Of a DNA stretch of 64,000 bases, positions 1 through 12,385 are shown in pieces. The notes beneath the pieces are model-generated. The model worked only from the letters and a program-made list of their open reading frames with translations, made no database searches and had not been told where the DNA came from. The number at the start of each line of letters is the position of its first letter. Position 1 is the first letter of the stretch. Location: positions 3,050,001 through 3,114,000 of the forward strand of contig OU744449.1 in the NCBI GenBank assembly GCA_916610825.1, given 5' to 3'. The DNA comes from Haliclystus octoradiatus (taxonomy: Eukaryota > Cnidaria > Staurozoa > Stauromedusae > Haliclystidae). Position numbers and translations under genes: made by a program.

Positions 1-3000
1 CTTGTTTTTGAGCTGTACGCTGATATTTGTCCGTTGACATGTGATAACTTCAGAGCTTTATGTACAGGTAAACACTTTCTTATCAGTGATTTCTGTTAAT
101 TTTTGTTTTGCATTTTATAAATTCAACTTTTTTAATGTTTCATCATTTATTTAAAACGTTTCCAAATGATTCAGATTCATTACTCGATTTTCTTAACTAT
201 TTTTGCCAAACAAAACCTTTATAATTGATTCTTTTCATAGACATATGTTTATATCCCAGGAGCCACAACTTCATAACCCCTGTGGAAAACAGTTCAGAAG
301 TTCATGGACAGTTCATGAACGTTAAATGACCCTAAATTCTCGTCATTGATCATGAGTTATCTTTGCATTATATCATTAATTTAACACATTTTGCAGGAGA
401 GAAAGGCGAAGGTAAAACAACACTGAAACCATTACATTTTAAAGGAACTGTGTTTCACCGTGTCGTTAAAGAGTTTATGGTCCAAGGTGGGGATTTTAGT
501 GCAGGTATGTGGAATATAGATCATTTGTTTTTGAAGGAAGGACATGCCTTGTTATACAAACAGATAATCCTTGTTGAATTATCATTAGTGGGTAATTTCA
601 TGAATTGTCTCGAAATATTGTGCAGTTAAATCTTGCAATAACGGTAGGCCGATGCTAAGGAGATAAACTGTTTTACCGGTTTTGGCAGAATCCGCTGTTC
701 GGGCACTGATTTAAAGGAAGTTTGGAACAATATACACCATTTTGAAATAAAAATAACGCCATGCTCTATAATTTTTTGAAAAAGTATAGCAGGTAATTGT
801 ATGGAACTCTGTTGTTGATACATGATGGGAAGGAAATGAAGATCTATTTATATCGCATTTTGGCACGGCAACACTTTCAAATTTGATTGTTGTTTCCATG
901 GCAACATTTGAGCAGTATAAAATTTTCTATTACACTATATTTTCTGCAATAACTTATAAAATAATCTTGGGCACCCTCATTTTTTACATCATCACCTATG
1001 AAGTATACTTTTACATCAATGTTGTAAATTAAAAAAAAAAAAAATTTACGGACTTACATGCTTCATTTCACAACTTATAATATACCAAATACTTTTATCC
1101 TCAACAAAGTTTGTAATTCTTCATTAAAATACGTGACCATTAATATGTGTCTTTCCTCTCAAAAATTTATACCATGTATCAATATTCATGTAAAATATGG
1201 GGTGACTTCAAAGCATCATAGCCCCAAAATTAATCTTTACTTCTAAATTCTATTCCGGCAATTTTAAAAAGTTCAAAGAAGAAAAATTTGGGCTCTACAC
1301 CTCTTTAAGGATATGACATAATTGGTTGTAGCTTACACATAGATTCCACAATTCCAACAAGAAGGTCAAGATTAAGAAGAAATTGCTGTATTCCTATTAT
1401 TTAAACACTCCCATTGGAGACGATAGACATGTGTAGGCTAACTCTAAGATATTTGGTTATTGGTTTTCCTTCTTGACGTTATTGGTTTGTTAAATTAATA
1501 ATCCCACAGCCCTATAAACAAGGAAATGAATCAACATGTTCTACTTTTTTCCTTTTTTTTACAGGAAATGGCAGCGGAGGGGAATCAATTTATGGTGGCT
1601 CATTTGAAGGTACAATAGATTGTTCAAATTGATTCAAAGACACTATCGCTTGATAGGCCTATAATAAAAAGTAATTGAGATGGTATCACCCTACCGAAGG
1701 CTCCACTATTTCAAGAGGAGTGGCTCTCTCTACCAGGGTCCAACAAAGTCTGGGAACCTGGGAACCAGGTTCCCGGAAGGTTTGGGCAAATTCCGAAGAA
1801 TTTAAACTTTTCCCGTTCAAGTTTTGTAAATTAATTCCGAAGGTTGGAAGATTTCGTCAGTTATCCGAAGTTTTCAAATTAATATAATTTATTTAATAAG
1901 AATTAATATTTAGCCTACATGTCTTTATAGTTAATATAACTATGTCTATTTATTCATCAACATAATAAACAGTTCAATTTTCAACGTAAGTATCTCATTA
2001 CACACTCGCTTTGTTTCATAACAATGTGTGAAGTACGTCAGGCCTCACAACATTCGAATTGAATGAATGATTAATTGATGTGATCTCGTAAACTCGTAAA
2101 CGCGGAAGTATTTTATTCCCTCTCGCCTTCACAATCATTGCGAGCAAACTAACAAAATTATTCTGCGTTCAGTTTGAAAATCGTGGTTACATTTGTTTAT
2201 CTATCGTATTTGTCTTTGAGTTGACGTGGCTTCTCTAACTTCGGCATCTTCACGGCTTTCGTTGTCTGTACGCCTACATTAAATTATTATTATTGAATAT
2301 TTGAATTGGAATTTGCATTAAACATTATTCAAGTATTTCGGTAACTTTATATATACATGTCTAGTTTTGTTTCGAAACAAAATGAAGTCTAATCATGCTC
2401 ATAGTGTCTGCAGTTTGAGAACATGAACATGTCTGTGTAGCAGGATATTCGACAATTCACGACTGATGTTGTCTATAGTGGAGTCGATTAGCGATTTAAT
2501 ATTCACAACTATTTGCGTTGGCTTCAACTTCGAGCATCGAACATATTTTGAACAGTTCGATAATTGCGTTTGTGTATGATTGTATCAAGATAGAATCAAA
2601 TGAAAGTACGGAGTACGTGTTAAGTAAAAGTCTTGAGCAGACTCTTTGTAAAGTCTTTGTTAACGATGAGATATTTCGGCTATTACGATCACAGTATTAT
2701 AATTATCTTTCCGTTGTAAACTATAATTTGCTGATTGAAGATGTGTTCTTGGAACTTGACAAACAACGAAGTTTGATCAGTTGTAATGCATTTCAAACAG
2801 TATATTTCTTTAGGTATACCAATCAGAAGAGGGTAATAACAAAATTGAAGCCCATCCAAACTACAACTAAAAAACAGCGATTCTAATGATACGTAACATA
2901 CTTATTATTATATCTTACTTGAAAACCGACTGAGAATACAGCAGAAAACATTACCATGGAGCACAGGCATACTTTCGCATTTATAGGTATAAAGATAAGT

Positions 3001-6000
3001 TATACATTTATGAAAATTTCCATACCTATGACTCTGAGACGGGCTTTTGAAACAAGTTGAAAAATTTATGCAAAAATTACTATAAACGCTATTTCCAGGC
3101 AAAATTTTCCGAAGAAATTTTAGAAAAAACTCAGGTTCCCGGAAGGTAAATTCTTTTGTCGGACCCTGCTCTCTACTGAGAGTATTGATGTGATATGCTC
3201 ATTATTGATCTCAGTCGCGACACTGTAAACAATTTCAACAGATTTCCTGGCAGGTAGGCCTTTATTGTCAAAGCGCAATGATATGCCACAACTACTAACT
3301 ATTCAATTTCCTATGGACCATTCCATCAGGGCTTCAAAATATGGTACTCATTTGGTGTTTTAGATAAAATCAAGTTGAGTTGATCTTCCTGGGTTTTGAA
3401 CCACAGTCAATCCGATATGAAGTTTGGTTGCTCTGCCATCTGAGCTAATCCCCCTTGATATTTCATATATCTAATCCTCTATTTGTGGAAAAGTCTGTCA
3501 CTTTTCTCAATTATTTCTTATGCATGCAAGAAATAGCTTATTGTCATTAGAATCTTTGTCCTCTGACGGTGGTTTTAAGTTCAAATTAACTTGTCAAATA
3601 CATGTTAACTTCCGTTATTCTGATTGACTTTCAATCTTTCAGATTTCGAGTTGGATTACATAATTATGTCTGATTAAATTAGATTTTGAAAAAATGTTTA
3701 TATTATTTCTGATTTCTGTCATGTTATTTTAACAACATTTGTTGCTTGATTTGATAGTGTCACACTATAGCCGTTCTGATGACAAAAGAAAGTGTTGTGT
3801 GTGGGGGCGTTATTATTAATTGCCTACTTTAACATTCAACGTCATTTAAAAGGCTACAAAACATTTTATGGATTTTTTTTCATAGTAAGACTTTTCGGAT
3901 CGGATTAGTTTTTAATCTTACAATTTGAATAAGATTCAGGTTACGTACTTTATTATTTAGTGGTTACTTTAGTTATTTATGATGAACATTATTGCATTGA
4001 ACCAATCAACTGTGTATGTATATATAGGCCACATGTCTATAATGATCAATGTACAGTGAAACCTGTATATAACGACCAGCTACGAGAGGTAGATAAACTG
4101 ACCATTATAGACGGGTGGCCTTTATATACAGGTTTGATTCAATAGAAAATACTATTTTAGACATTGCAAAAGTGACCACTATAGACAGGTGGCCGCTTTA
4201 TAGAGGTGACCGTTATAACAGGTTTGAATGTATCTAAATCTTATATGAGGTTACTAGATACATGCTTAACTATACCAGTCATGGTAATGTATACAAAAGC
4301 ATTTTACTGTTGTCCACATAACTCAATTATTTTTATTTCAGATGAAAACTTCAGTATGCTACATGATCGTCCTTTTCTTCTTTCAATGGCAAATCGTGGA
4401 CCCAATACAAATGGCTCACAATTTTTCATGTAAGTCACTTAAAATGTTCATGAAAATAATATCAAGTATATTAGTCATCAACTAACAGACCGTACGTATG
4501 AAAATCGAGCAATTCGATTGGTCGAACAACAGCCAATTATAAAGATGTACTGATCGCTATGTGTTTCTTACCGTTATGGCGTGAAGACACTACAGTCAAA
4601 CCTGTTATCACGGTCACCTCTATAAAGCGGCCACCTGTCTATAGTGGTCACTCTTGCAATGTCTAAAATAGTATTTTCTATTGAATCAAACCTGTACATA
4701 AAGGCCACCTGTCTATAATGGTCAATTCAGCTACCCCTTGTAGCTGGCCGCTATATACAGGTTTCACTGTATTGGATAATTGCGTTTTGATCCATTACAA
4801 TACAGTAGACCTACATTACAATTCATGTTAAGATTATACAAAATTGATCAGTTAGTCATTGACTAAAACAGTTATTGATCTCAGGCGCCATCAATAACTG
4901 TTTAATGTTGTTACTATTTTTTCAATGAAGAACATGGCATTGAAATATACTGTCACTTACAAAAACAAAAACACCCAACTAAAAAATACATATTAAAATA
5001 CAAATTAACTCAATAAAATACTCAAACATATTTGAAATGAGTTAATTTTATTTATTTGACGAAGAATCGAATGAATAATTTACGAAGAAATGAAATACGA
5101 AAGCCTTAAAACTTTCAACCGCTGATGACGTAGAAAACTCGGAAAATAATAGCTCTTGAAAGATTAATCGATACTGAATCTATCCTAAATTATTCCGAAT
5201 CGACCCATCACTAGTCCCAATTCAATGAACTTGCTCATGAAATTTTGATGGCAGTTCGTGAATGTTTCCTAAAAAGTTCATAGATAAGCATGAAAAGTTA
5301 ATCAAAATGGGGCCATGTGACATTCATGAACCGTTCATGATTTTGTGAAATGTAGGATAGTTGAGTGAGGATTGTGTCCAATGTTTTATATTGTTTTCCA
5401 AAACAATGAAAACGCATCAAACCATGTGTGATCAAATATGACCCATGAAGTTTCGGCCCTCCAAAGTAAGCAATACTTGAGCCAATAAAATAAATTTTTA
5501 ACGAAGTGTGCATTGAAGCTTGAAGCTTTTTTATTCTTTCTTTTTCCAGAACGTTCAAAGAAACACCTCATCTTGACGGGTAAGTTGGATAAATACACAG
5601 AAACAGGTACATCAAGGTATACTGTATTCCATGCTGCAGCATAAGAGATTTCATTCCTGAAAGTTGATTGGTTTGTAACTTTGACGTCAAATGGTCATAT
5701 TAACACTAATTCCAGAGTTTTTAATGGAACCAAACTACAAAAATTGATAAAAGCTTTTTGCTTAATAAATTTGATAAGAAGACAAGCAATAGAATAGACG
5801 TAATTTTGCGAGGCATCGTCGATGTACTGATACGACATTTCAGGCAATTAAAATTAAATAGGATGGCAAATTAAAATATGTGAATATTTATATGTGTTAA
5901 CTTACCTAATTTACAATATGTGATAACAATTTCAAGATAATATGATAAAATTCACATTATTCACAGGTTAATCTAAAGGTTTCAGTCTAATAAATCTATG

Positions 6001-9000
6001 TTAATCTTTCATTTAGTGTTCATGTTGTCTTTGGCCATGTTATCTCTGGTCAAGATGTGATCCGTGTAATTGAAAATCAAAAAGTTGATGGTCAAAGTAA
6101 ACCATATGCTGACCTGAGAATTATTAATTGCGGGGAATTAATCAAGAAAGCAAAAGCTGTTAAAAGTAAGCATGTGCCATTTTTTTAATTAAAGTAGATA
6201 CAGTGAAACCCTGTGTATAAGAGCCAACTAGAAGAGATGGATACATTGACCACTAATCCAGGTGACCTTTATAATACATCCTTTTGTTGGACCCTGGCCA
6301 CCAGTATTATGAAATTGGACCAAAACATAAACAGAGCAAAACGAATTGAAATTCAGATTAAAAACAAAATCCATGCAACTGTAACGTTAATGTTCACTTT
6401 TGTCATAGCTCCTTCCAAGAAGAAATCAAAACGATCAAAACGAGACTCATCAGAAAGTGAACATTCTTCGAGTGAGGCATCATCAGAATCTGAGGCAGAA
6501 GATCCTTCATCAGAGTCAGATGTTGATGTTAAAAAGAAAAAATCAAAGAAAGAAAGAAAGAAGAAACGCAAAAGTTCAAAGAAAAAGAAGAAAAGGAAAG
6601 AAGCAAAGAAGGAGAAATCATCAAAAACGTAAGTAGCATCTCCAATGAAAAGAAGTTCATGGACTATTTATGAACTCATGAATGACTGTTCATAAACTCG
6701 TGAACTTTTTTAGCAGCAGGATTCTTTGAAATGAAGTTAAGGAGGTGCCACGATCATAAAACTCCCCTTGGTAACATGCATGATACCTGGAATCTGGAAA
6801 TCTATACATGTGCAATTGTTCATTCTTGTTTTTCACTGCGGTTATTTTTTATTGTACTCTAGCCATTAACTAGCTATAAAACATGTCACAATAAGCAATT
6901 ACTCCTCTAAATGACTTTTGATGATCAGTTCATAATTAATTGGCATTGTAACCAGTCCTCAAAACAGGCGTGTCATTTTGCAATGGGATTGATTCTATCA
7001 TGCAACTGAAATTAATGAAAAATTTGATGAGATTCAGAACATGAAATTACACACTACCTTTTCAGTCAGACATTTGGAAGAAAGATAATTGACAACCTAA
7101 AAACATTACCATCAGATACGAATATGAACGGTCCATGTCCCTAATTTGATTGAACCTAGCTCTTGGTGTCATTTCTATATTAGTTGCCGTTCAGCATAGA
7201 GTGGTGAATTAATTTATTTGATTGTGAAGCTTATTAAAAGTTCCCTGTTTATTTATCTAGTGAAAATACAGACTTGGCAACTTCCAGCAATCCGATTGAT
7301 CCAATTTCGATTGATGAAATTCCTGATGTGCCACAAAATTCATTTTTAATGCGTAGAAGTCGGACACCATCTCCAATCAGAGAATTGAGGGAACTTGAAA
7401 GGTATGTAATGCTACCTTTACACATAATAGTCATTGTTGGTTTGTCTGGGATCGTATTTTCTATTGAAATAGCCCTGTACATAAAGGCCGCCTGCATATA
7501 ATGGTCAATGTAGTAGCAAATGCTCATAGCTGGCTGTTATATACAGGTTTAACTGTATAGTCAAACATATAATGGTTACTTTTGGTATGCCTGCCTAAAA
7601 TAGTATTTTCTGTTGAAATAAAATAAAGATCACCTCTAGATAGTGGTCAATTTATCCATCTCTTTTAGCTGGCGATTCTATACATGTTTCACTGTTCTCT
7701 AACTCTTATTTCTTTTTTATTAAACCAGCTTACATAATTACACTCTCATGGAACACACTTCATGTGAGCATTGAGGCACAGATTCAGGAAGGTTTAAGAA
7801 CAAATAAAAACATCATAAGGCTCATTTTGTAATACAATCATTATATATGTAATTGATATTACCGGTAAAACTCCACAGTCTCCAACAAAAATAGGGACCT
7901 TTGATCCTTAAAGGCTAAAGCGAATTCAGAAAAAAATTGATCATTTTTTATTTGTAGGTCAAACCTCAACAAAAAATTCAGAAGAAAAAGCTGACAATTT
8001 TCTAAGATTTTAAAAGGCACTGGATACCGTATACATTTCCACAAAAAATTTTAGGAAAATTTCAACATGACATTTTTAGGAAAGTTAATTAAAAGCATTT
8101 GAAACTCAACTCAATGTTAGGCCTACATGTTCTTATATATAAAAAAAAGAGTGTAGAGCATTAGGCTTGAAGGCGTGTCAATTATGTATGTGTTTGTTTG
8201 AGCAATTTTGTTTGTCTTCGTGTAATTTCTTATTGCAATTTTATTACAGAAAGAAAAATAATTCTGATGGTCCAGGATACAGAGCTAGAGATAAACCAAG
8301 TACTGGCAATGATGAAAATGGCCAAGAAAAAGTTATTGAAAGGGTAGGCTAAGCTAATATTTTGTGGGGAAACTTGCAAGATATTTAATGTTGACAATGG
8401 GTGTGGTAGTCAGGGTCCGACAGAAGTGGAACCTGTATATAACGGTCAGCTACGAGAGGTAGATAAATTGACCACTATAGACAGGTGGCCTTTATATACA
8501 GGTTTGATTCAATAGAAAATACTGTTTTAGACATCGCAGGAGTGACCACCATAGTCAGGTGACTGCTGTATAGAGGTGACCATTATAACAGGTTTGACTG
8601 CATATATTTTTATAATAAATCAATTAACCCCTACAATCATAAAGCGAAAATGTTCGGAGTAAAATTTAGAATCCCGAAAGGAGAAATACATTTTTAGACT
8701 GTGCAGACGGCAGAGCATATTTGAAAGAAAACTGATATTTTTATGATCTTTGGGCCTAATTTTAACAACGGAAATCAGAAAGAAATAGTCACATTACATT
8801 CAAGACAAATTCAGACAAAAAATGGAATTGGTTTGTATATGGTTATTGCCAATCTAATGTACCAACATTGTGATATTTTGATTTTATGATTGATTTTAGG
8901 TTTCAAGGTCTGGACGAAAATTAAGAGGCAGAGGAACTATGGTAGGGATTAACACTTTTCAAATAGTATGAAGAGAAATTGGGCTTGGTCTCTCTATTTT

Positions 9001-11759
9001 GTTTTTTTGTTTTTTTTGCAAGCTGGATTGGTAAGCTAGTAGCTTTTTTTCACCAAGGTGATTGGTTAGTGATTTTTTTTTTTGAGCATGTGTGAGTTTA
9101 ATGTCTGGATGCCTGCCCTTCCTGACACCAACCAATAGTGCTTCTGTCAGGAATTGATCTCAAGACGCTGCAGGCCGAGGTCCAACGTCCCAACAACTAC
9201 ACTACGGCCCCACAGGTCTCCTCGTACCTCATCAATTCCGTTTATTTAAAGGTTTTCATTCTTGCTTTCTACTCAGACCCTCTGACATATACTTCATTTA
9301 ATACTTTTTAAAAGTAAGATAGCAGAATATCACATAAAATAAGATACTAGTCCCGTAGCTGTACCTACCCGTCATATTTGAAGTTTGAACCACATTTAAA
9401 CAATTTATATGAAAATCTTGCATGTAATGTCAATATGTAAGATATTTCGTATTTCTATTGTGATTCAAATTAAGTCATTAATATATATAATGACTTGATA
9501 ATTAGAATGAATTAATCAGCTTTGTAAGGTTTCCCATCAGTTAAGTTGATCACTGGAAACCGTACAGTTGAAGGAAAGGGTTTGAATACTTTAAAATGAA
9601 GATGAATGCCTGTTTGTAAAATCGGATAGCCTACCTCTAGCCCATACCTTTTCATAGACAAATGAATTCATGTATTTTATGTGTTTCAGCGCTACAGAAC
9701 ACCACCAAAAAGTCCAGACGAGTCACAAGGAAGTTATCAAAGATCTCCATTGCCACCAAGACACCGTCATGAACATAGACGTTCACGCGAACGTCGTTCG
9801 CCTCGTAACAGATCACGATCTCCATTACACCGACGAAAAAGATCTCGTTCTCCACGCCATCGGCGATCACGGTCACCATCTAATAAAACAAAACTTACAA
9901 ATGGTAAACCTCCTAAAACTGATAAAGCTGCTCTTTTATCTAGCATAAAGCAAACATCATCCTCTGCCAAAATTACTAATGAACCAGATGAATTTTCAAC
10001 AGGGGTACAAGGTCTTGCATTTCATGATACTGATCATATTTCTGTGTTACCAACATCACCAAATATTGGGTCTACTCAAGAAAACCCTTCAAACATTAAA
10101 GGAGAATCTACTAGTGGAGAACCTCCATGTAATAATTTGATGATACAACAAGAAGCAACATTTGTTATTGAAAATCCACCAAACCATGAACAGCTATGTA
10201 ATGACAATGATAAAACTGAACTGCCTAACAAAGATCCATATAGAATTGTCACATCTCTTTCAGATGAGCAATCTAACCTTAAACTATCATCAGAAATAAC
10301 ATCTAAAACCAGTGGGCCACAACCAGATGACTCTAATGATTGTAAAACAGAAGAACAAAATTCTAAGATTCCACAAGAAGACATACAAGTAGATTCCATC
10401 GATGATAAAGGAGACCAAATTGCAGCTGTCCCAATGGAAATGGAATCAGATGATGATAATAATGATGTAAACACAAAAGAGATACATAGCATTGAGAATG
10501 AAGATATATCCCGAAAAGATTCTGTAGAACAACCACCACTTAATCAAGCCATTTTCTATAAAATACAACCTGCTAATGTTTTACAAACACGTCCAATTAT
10601 AGAAATTAAATTAGATCATGTACAATTGCCTACTACAGTGACTGATCATATACATGATAATAAACAAACTGAAACATTGAGCAAAACATATGGCGAGACA
10701 TCGATGCATAATATTAACAAAGATATCGTAGAGAATGATGATGATCAAAAGGAAAATAATTCTTTTAAAAAGATATTAACTAATGATGCTGAATATTCTA
10801 ATGATCAAACTTCCTCATTTGTAGACAAAATTAATTCTAAAGATGATATTATAGCACACAGTGAACCGGATCAATCTGTTTTTGATTCGGGAATATCTCC
10901 TAAGGAACAACATCAATCACATATTTCACCTAGTAATAGCAATACGGAGACCAAAAACAAAGGAAATGTCACATTAAATCAATCACTTCATGAAGATGAA
11001 GAAAAAGATTCTACTCCTCCCAACAAACAACAAACTCAAATTCATTCTGATAAAAGAAAATCACATACCTCGGGATCAGAAGATGAAAATATATCAAAAT
11101 CGAAACACAATCAATCTAGATCACGTTCAAAAGAACATAGAAACAGTCCTCATAATCGTCATTCATCTTCTAGTTCTGACAGAGATGATCGAAAAGGGAA
11201 GAGATCAAAGCGCGGAAGAGACAGTTCAGATTCAAGATCTAGATCTAGAGAAAGGCGTCAAGGTTCATCACGTCGCCGCAGGAGATCAACTTCACGAAGA
11301 CGAGGATCTAGGTCATATTCTACAGAACGTCGCAGTCGTCACGCAAAGGAAAGGCGTCGCTCAAGATCAAAATCTAGAGAACGGAGACGAAGAAATCGAT
11401 CACGTTCTGATTCTCCAAGCGTGCGAAGAAAATCTAGTTCTCATTCGAGGATTAGAGGACGAAGATCATATTCTCGGTCAAGGTCTAGAGATAGAAGACG
11501 TCGATCAACGTCTCGTTCTAAATCCAGAGATAGACGCCGTAGATCAAAATCTAGATCTGGATCTCGTGATAGAGAAAGAAAAGTACAACGGTCATATTCT
11601 CGTCGTTCCAGATCTAGAGAACGAAGACGACGTTCGAGATCCCGCTCTAAAGATCGACGTCGTCGGTCAAGGTCCCGTGATAGTAGCTATTCACCGATAC
11701 GTAAAAAGAAACGGTCATCAAGTAGTGAAAGTAGCAGCAGTAATTCAGATCGATCATGA
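1..11759 (+). CDS. PPIG: SR-cyclophilin, PPIG/NKTR family (5' partial, 11 exons)
   Basis: Nuclear peptidyl-prolyl isomerase of the splicing-associated SR-cyclophilin class. Exons in phase: 1-67, 397-504, 1565-1609, 4342-4429, 5550-5579, 6017-6165, 6409-6628, 7261-7401, 8250-8343, 8900-8941, 9690-11759; 1,017 residues visible plus TGA. The first 20-25 residues and the ATG lie upstream of the window. Exons 1-6 encode the isomerase domain: [51 protein letters not shown] and a closing CGELI. The catalytic Arg and Phe/Gln residues are present. The cyclosporin-contacting Trp of cyclophilin A is His (TPHLDG), as in known SR-cyclophilins. Exon 7 is Ser/Glu then Lys rich. Exon 10 gives the family motif SGRKLRGRG. 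Exon 11 (689 codons) has a low-complexity acidic middle and a long Arg-Ser tail from about 11100. Family assignment is firm; PPIG versus NKTR is not, and the GRGTMRYRTPP junction resembles NKTR slightly more. Confidence 0.93.
1734..3168. mobile_element. hAT-like DNA element nested in a SINE (8-bp TSD)
   Basis: The 1,435-bp element has inverted ends, CAGGGTCCAACAAA on the left and TTTTGTCGGACCCTG on the right. It is flanked by the 8-bp duplication CTCTCTAC (1726-1733 and 3169-3176). Removing it restores the SINE seen intact elsewhere. An 8-bp duplication with CAGGG ends is typical of the hAT superfamily. Subterminal motifs (AGGTTCCCGGAAGG near both ends) recur in the short copies at 15332, 48125 and 59606. 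No recognisable hAT transposase is present, so it is probably non-autonomous or decayed. Confidence 0.8.
2500..2886 (+). CDS. unassigned ORF inside the hAT-like element
   Basis: An open frame of 129 codons with no ATG near its start. It runs from just after an in-frame stop at 2497-2499 to TAA at 2884-2886. The product would be a soluble, Leu/Tyr/Asn-rich peptide (contains [15 protein letters not shown] and ending KKQRF) with no signal peptide or membrane segment. I recognise no domain, and no zinc finger, DDE or hATC motif is visible. It could be a captured 3' exon, a decayed element protein, or chance. Its position, wholly inside the transposon, argues against a host gene. Confidence 0.2.
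   Translation, partial: YSQLFALASTSSIEHILNSSIIAFVYDCIKIESNESTEYVLSKSLEQTLCKVFVNDEIFRLLRSQYYNYLSVVNYNLLIEDVFLELDKQRSLISCNAFQTVYFFRYTNQKRVITKLKPIQTTTKKQRF
4054..4230 (+). mobile_element. 177-bp TA-flanked MITE (family A), full length
   Basis: Begins CAGTGAAACCTGTATATAAC and ends in GTTATAACAGGTTTGAATG, flanked by TA on both sides. It is exactly the same length as the copies at 4593, 8424, 12658 and 27172. CAGT-type ends with a TA target fit the Tc1/mariner superclass, pogo/Tigger-like. No coding capacity. Intron 3 of the SR-cyclophilin. Confidence 0.88.
4593..4769 (-). mobile_element. 177-bp family A MITE, full length, inverted
   Basis: Begins CAGTCAAACCTGTTATCACG and ends in ATACAGGTTTCACTG, with TA on both sides and 177 bp in all. 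It is the reverse orientation of the 4054 copy, 362 bp away, so the two could pair in the pre-mRNA. Intron 4 of the SR-cyclophilin. Confidence 0.88.
6201..6297 (+). mobile_element. family A MITE left half joined to a hAT-like right end
   Basis: Starts after TA with CAGTGAAACCCTGTGTATAA and follows the family A consensus to about 6280. It then passes directly into CTTTTGTTGGACCCTGG (6281-6297), which is the right terminus of the hAT-like family. A composite of two element families in intron 6 of the SR-cyclophilin. Confidence 0.6.
7451..7694 (-). mobile_element. two abutting truncated family A MITEs
   Basis: The first relic (7451-7555) is the right half of a minus-orientation copy, ending ATACAGGTTTAACTG. 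The second (7558-7694) begins immediately after the shared TA and is an internally deleted copy ending CATGTTTCACTG. Same orientation, head to tail, in intron 8 of the SR-cyclophilin. Confidence 0.65.
7890..8035. repeat. decayed hAT-like MITE fragment
   Basis: Shares with the copies at 15332, 48125 and 59606 the order AATTCAGAAGAAAATTGAT, a poly-T run, GGTCAAAC(C)TCAACAAAAAATT and a following A-rich stretch. Neither terminus is intact. Intron 8 of the SR-cyclophilin. Confidence 0.45.
8411..8600 (+). mobile_element. family A MITE (177 bp) abutting a hAT-like left end
   Basis: 8411-8426 reads CAGGGTCCGACAGAAG, the left terminus of the hAT-like family. It runs straight into a family A MITE at 8424-8600 (again 177 bp) whose own first bases are degraded. 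No matching hAT right end follows 8600. Intron 9 of the SR-cyclophilin. Confidence 0.7.
9084..9213 (-). mobile_element. tRNA-derived SINE, second family
   Basis: On the minus strand this reads GGGGCCGTAGTGTAGTTGTT (A-box-like), then a B-box-like GAGATCAATTCCTGACAG. A body containing GTGTCAGGAAGGGCAGG follows, and the element ends in a run of A at about 9071-9083. The head differs from the 1669/15514/42368 SINE family, so this is a separate family. Intron 10 of the SR-cyclophilin. Confidence 0.6.
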
Positions 11760-12385
11760 AATCAATCTGATAGTTTTTGACATACTATTATGGACGCAAC
11801 GTGTCAAAAAAGAAACATTTTACTACTACTATATTAGTGGAGAGTACAAAAACTGTGCCCTTGATAAAAGATATACAAAACAAAGAAAAAAGGTTTCAAC
11901 AACACAATGCCTGTAATTATTATTGCTTTATAGTTAGCGTTTATAATTATATATTATGTATGTTTGTCCTTTTGAATTGTTACAAAAATAATCCCAACAT
12001 AAACAATATAATAGAAAATCATAAAAAAGTGTACAAAACAAACGTACAATACTGCTGATTTCCAAGTATAGTTTTACTCTAACTAGGATAACTTCACTAA
12101 TTACCAACAAAAGGTTGTTGTGATATTAACTGAATGCAATACATTTATTGTCTGTATATTGTATAAGTGTATAAATCATCAACTCAAAATCTACAGGCAG
12201 ACCTTGAAAACAGACCAGGACATTGAATATATGCATGACATAGCCTGTACTTGTATGGCTACTTCATAACGGTGTGACTCCAAATTCTATTCAATACCAT
12301 TGTATCTGATTTTCAAGGCTACCTTAGAGTGGGAGCTGAATTTGATCTATTTTTAGTAAGCTAATTAATATAACTACCGGTAACA
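11760..12385. other. convergent 3' region between cyclophilin and translin
   Basis: No gene is seen in these 626 bases. It holds the 3' UTR of the SR-cyclophilin (no canonical AATAAA downstream of its stop, only A-rich variants around 12000-12030) and the 3' UTR of translin from the other strand. Confidence 0.6.
12144..12149 (-). promoter_or_regulatory. poly(A) signal of translin
   Basis: AATAAA on the minus strand, about 237 nt downstream of the translin stop codon. It is the first canonical hexamer on that strand after the stop. Confidence 0.5.

Larger units (their letters stand above)
1669..3454 (-). mobile_element. tRNA-derived SINE, split by a hAT-like insertion
   Basis: The two halves, 1669-1733 and 3169-3454, together match two other copies in the window (15514-15880 and 42368-42736). 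On the minus strand the element starts with a tRNA-like head: an A-box-like GATTAGCTCAGATGGCAGAG and a B-box-like stretch around 3398-3408. The + strand shows the complement, ending in GAGCTAATCCCCC. The tail at the low-coordinate end is T/A rich. The interruption at 1734-3168 is a separate element. It lies in intron 3 of the SR-cyclophilin, antisense to the gene. Confidence 0.75.

Noticed and set aside
10990..11916. A 308-codon + strand frame and several minus-strand frames overlapping the cyclophilin RS tail
   Set aside because: Shadow frames of the Arg/Ser-rich exon; the real frame is fixed by the splice junction at 9690 and by the RS repeats.
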